DNA of 38,172 nt from Lingula anatina (taxonomy: Eukaryota > Brachiopoda > Lingulata > Lingulida > Lingulidae): the NCBI RefSeq assembly GCF_001039355.2, contig NW_019773538.1, positions 1 to 38,172 of the forward strand. The letters are read 5' to 3'. The position numbers and the translations under genes are program-made. How positions within the stretch are numbered: the first letter of the stretch is position 1; every line of letters starts with the position of its first letter. Below the pieces are notes generated by a model. That model was given only the letters and a program-made list of their open reading frames with translations, was not told where the DNA came from and did no database searches. Below are positions 35,122 through 38,172 of the stretch, piece by piece.

Positions 35122-35325
35122 GCATTCACAACAAAGTTAATCCGTGAACTAACTAGTCCATGTATCAAATATGGCGCATACTTGACAATGGATTCTTACT
35201 GCCCATGCACACACCATCCCAAGGGGCAGAGCATTTAAATCTCTGCATGCTTAATTTCTAGTGGGTCGTGCCATATTTGATCCGTGGATATGTTGGTCCA
35301 CAGATCAACTTGTTCTGAATATGCC
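35122..35325. mobile_element. 204-bp foldback transposon with 8-bp target duplication
   Basis: CTCAGAGA occurs at 35114-35121 and again at 35326-35333, directly outside inverted ends. The left end GCATTCACAACAAAGTT matches the right-end reverse complement GGCATATTCAGAACAAGTT, and inner blocks match (TCCATGTATCAAATATGG and TCCACGGATCAAATATGG). An 8-bp duplication suggests a hAT-type non-autonomous element. Confidence 0.75.
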
Positions 35326-35746
35326 CTCAGAGACCACTGAAACTCAGGGTGCTTGCACAGGTATAACACCTGTATCAGTTTAGCTCACCTTTGTCTTCAA
35401 ATGCAAGCTGGACATAAAGTAATGTTGTATCTTTTAATGTACTTTTTATTTGAAAAACCAATCTCCTTCTGTTATCTTTATTTTCGCACATTAATTGAGC
35501 ACTTGCTCTGTGAACAGTGCATATAGCACCATGATTGATTCACAAATAGATATAAACAGCAATGTAAATATATGCATTTACTATAATATCACACATGTAT
35601 GTACACTATACAGATACTGGGGGTCAGAACTCCACTTGAATGTCAAGATTTTCTGCATGCTATCTTTGCTGGTCAATAAAACACCTGTATCTGTTGAAAC
35701 ATTCATGTATCGCTTATAAACCAAAGAACATGTAGACTGAATGTAA

Positions 35747-35775
35747 AAAAAAAAAAAAAAAAAAGAAAAAAAAAG
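35747..35775. repeat. A-rich homopolymer tract
   Basis: Runs of A interrupted by single G. No retroposon body is seen next to it. Confidence 0.9.
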
Positions 35776-36099
35776 AATTAATACCCTGGATAATCATTAT
35801 AATGTAGGAAATTGTACAAGCTAAGGTCCATAAGTCTTTGTAATAAGCTACTACAATGTAGCATGTCCATTGTTTTCCTTACTAAGGCCATGCAGAACTG
35901 CATGAGACAGATCTCTCTAATATCTGTAATATGTAAATTTCCATTTTATAACCAAACTTCTAACAGCAGCATGCATTGGCATTGCCCCCACACCAAACTC
36001 CAGCACAACTGTACCTGAGCCAGTTAGATTTTGTAAATTAGTTCAGAATCAGTTACTGAACATTGATTCTACTGATCCAGACGTCTTCTGGGCTGGTAT

Positions 36100-36290
36100 C
36101 ACAAAAAAGTCAACTTAGTTCAAGCCAAAAAATTAGTCTAAAATTAAGTCTTTACTTACATTATGTAATTGGATTAAAAATAACTGAATTTAGCTTAAAC
36201 TGAGGTAGACTAAAATTTTAGTCTTATCCTAAATGTATTTAAGCTAAATAATGTTATTTTTAATCCAATTAAATAAATTATGTAATGGTC
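36100..36290. mobile_element. palindromic foldback element
   Basis: AATTGGATTAAAAATAAC (near 36171) pairs with GTTATTTTTAATCCAATT (near 36252). Nested inside are TTTAGCTTAAA and TTTAAGCTAAA, with GACTAAAATTTTAGTC as the palindromic centre. Outer sequence CACAAAAAAGTCAACTTAG suggests a longer element. It is non-coding. Confidence 0.7.
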
Positions 36291-36819
36291 TGGAACATAT
36301 ACCTGTACCATATCTTATAATAAAATGGGCATATAAACTTCATTTAACTGGATATTGTACTAATTTATCTTGGTAAAAGTACACGAGAATTTTGATCTAT
36401 AAGTTTGGACTATTTTGGGGGCTAAATTTGTTTTGTGTAACTGACACCAGATGTCCCTAAGGGCCAATACGCTATAAACTGGCACAAACTGGAAGACTAT
36501 TTACGTCAGACCACACAATCTACACGATTTCTGAGCTGCCTTTATCTAAGACCAGGAACACAATTCCCCCAAAACGCTATTCCAAGATAAGATTTTCCTC
36601 CACTTTCTCATCTCCCAAAGGCATCACAAAGTCTAAATATGATTTAAGCTGCAAAGATTTGAAAAACAACGTCAGTTTCTAATTTCTCTTTGGAACCAGT
36701 TGTAATCAAGTTATAGACAGACCATATCATTTCTGAGCTCAATTTCAATTTACCAATGAAGAAATATAGCATTTTTACCAAATTACTGATATTTTAAGAA
36801 AAAAAAAACTTTTCTTCAA

Positions 36820-36843
36820 TAAATAAATAAATAAATAAATAAA
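36820..36843. repeat. (AAAT)n microsatellite, short
   Basis: About six units following a TTCAATAAATA stretch. Confidence 0.9.
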
Positions 36844-37330
36844 TTTAAAAAAAGAAAAACTTGAAATCTGTAATATCTTGAACTAAAGCCTCTAATACAA
36901 TGAACAAAATATCTAAAATTTATCTCCTAGAAATCTGATCTCTTTCTTAATCACAAATCATTTTCTCTACTCAACCAGACAATCCTGCAACATCGACATC
37001 TATAGAAAACTAGGGGGCATTTTAAGTCCAATTTTGATGGTTAATCTGAGCACTGCTACATGTATGCAGTACATATAATATCTTGATCAGCACTGAAAGT
37101 ACAATTAAATGAATTCAAGCAATAGAGGGAGCCAGTTCTGTTCCCATAGTTTGGCCCCTGTTGTATTTGTAATTTTTTTCTATAATATATTTAACCACAG
37201 ACGTGGTGGTATATTTGATTACAATAAACTACATGTATCTATCTAGATTTAAGTTGATCTAGTTTCATCTCCAGTAGGATGATTTAACTATACAACCAGA
37301 CAGTCTGCTGAGACACCTTCAAGGTACTGA

Positions 37331-37577
37331 GACTGGGTTCCCATGCCTAGATTGATCTAACAGGATTGATCCATCTCTGAGGGGTTTCTCACTAAATTGT
37401 TTTCAGCTTAAGTGGCTTAGATGTCTGGCACATCTACTGAAGCTGCTAAATTACCCCCTAGCAGCTTCAATAGGCGTGACAGACATCTAAGACGCTTAAG
37501 TTTATTGCAGTTTAGCAAGAATCCCCTAAGAGATCGCTCGATCCAGAGTTAGTACGATAGGGTCTGGAAATGGTCCC
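37331..37577. mobile_element. foldback MITE copy C
   Basis: The left terminus GACTGGGTTCCCATG resembles copy B. Inner inverted pairs include GCTTAAGTGGCTTAGATGTC with the reverse complement CTTAAGCGTCTTAGATGTC, and GAAGCTGCTAAATTACCCCC with GAAGCTGCTAGGGGGTAA. The outer ends have drifted, and no exact target duplication is seen. Confidence 0.75.
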
Positions 37578-38141
37578 TAAGATAGGCTGTCTCAAGTGTA
37601 ATGTAAATGCACTTTGCTTCTTAGCAGTACATGCATGCGCATGCATTACCACATTCACACATTTAGGAGAAGAAACACCAGGGTATATATACAGCAGCAT
37701 TCTCATTGAAAATTCCATTTTCTTCATTGGTGAAAACTGGAGCATTCATTTGGGAATAAGACTCATTTCTTCTTCCGTTCTTCATCCTCTGACACACACC
37801 TATAGAACTAACCACTATGTACATCTATCTCACTTTCACTAACAAAATTATTCTTCTGCACCCTTAATTAAGGAGAATGAGTACCATGGAATGACATTAA
37901 TTGTGTTGAGTAATCTTTTCTTTGAAAAATTCCATCACCAAATGTCTAATAGTACACGGTATCCATTACAGATATTGGCATTATTACTACACTTTGCTAA
38001 ACATTACATTTTAATGAGAATTGCAATTGTAATTAATGCCCATCATTTTTCACTCAATTTTAACAAGGAGTTCCAACAAAAGAAGATTACACATCACCCT
38101 CTCTATTGACCCAGGTCTGTTACGTGGGTAGAGCTAGCTAT

Positions 38142-38172
38142 GTGGGGGTGGGGATGGGGGGGGGGGGGGGGG
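38142..38172. repeat. G-rich tract at the window end
   Basis: GTGGGGGTGGGGATGGGGG and then an unbroken G run to the last base. Likely G-quadruplex forming. Confidence 0.9.

Larger units (their letters stand above)
28600..38172. other. sequence upstream of the Epac first coding exon, no gene recognised
   Basis: The Epac promoter or further 5' exons should lie here or beyond. I looked on the minus strand for the additional N-terminal cyclic-nucleotide domain of Epac2 (G-T-x-W-Y, F-G-E, R-H-A-T motifs) and saw none. Frames at 29708-30127 and 30469-30759 (plus) are open but resemble no known domain. The rest is AT-rich DNA with the foldback elements and microsatellites listed separately. Confidence 0.6.

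Noticed and set aside
1-38172. tRNA or rRNA genes
   Set aside because: No sequence with a convincing internal promoter (GGTTCGANTCC-like box) or rRNA segment was noticed by reading; a covariance-model search was not possible.

Overview
The window looks like nuclear DNA of an animal, probably a marine invertebrate and perhaps a mollusc. It is AT-rich, with short GT-AG exons, long introns, microsatellites, satellite DNA and small foldback transposons. The species call is inference, from an invertebrate-like single Epac gene and many ACATGTA-type words. There is no bacterial, phage or CRISPR content.

One gene dominates, on the minus strand. It is a cAMP-activated Rap guanine-nucleotide exchange factor (Epac, RAPGEF3/RAPGEF4 family). 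I assembled 21 coding exons from 28599 down to 2001. Every junction has GT and AG, all intron phases join in frame, and the coding sequence is 2631 nt, for 876 residues plus stop. Domain order is a short unique N-terminus, DEP, one cyclic-nucleotide-binding domain, REM, a Ser/Pro-rich linker with two PKA-type motifs, Ras-association and CDC25-homology catalytic domain. An N-terminal extra cyclic-nucleotide domain, as in Epac2A, was not found. The first coding exon may therefore be an alternative first exon of a short isoform.

Layout. 1-2000: region downstream of Epac, with an orphan exon-like reading frame (594-772), a decayed duplicate of the last Epac coding exon (1004-1140) and a tandem repeat of about 36 bp (1665-1885). 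2001-10898: nineteen closely packed exons (exons 3-21) covering the second half of DEP to the C-terminus. 10899-23108: a 12.2-kb intron inside the DEP domain, holding a satellite of about 177 bp, a foldback MITE and an inverted repeat around a sequence gap. 23109-23337: exon 2. 23338-28500: a second long intron with another MITE copy. 28501-28599: first coding exon. 28600-38172: upstream sequence with no recognisable gene, several foldback elements and microsatellites.

Two features stand out. A degenerate minisatellite, transcript-sense unit close to TGTCACACCTAACACA, recurs beside the 5' splice sites of several Epac exons. A MITE family with a shared GCTAGGGGGTAATT core occurs four times. 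I see no previously undescribed multi-gene system; the novel points are gene-structural and repeat-related.
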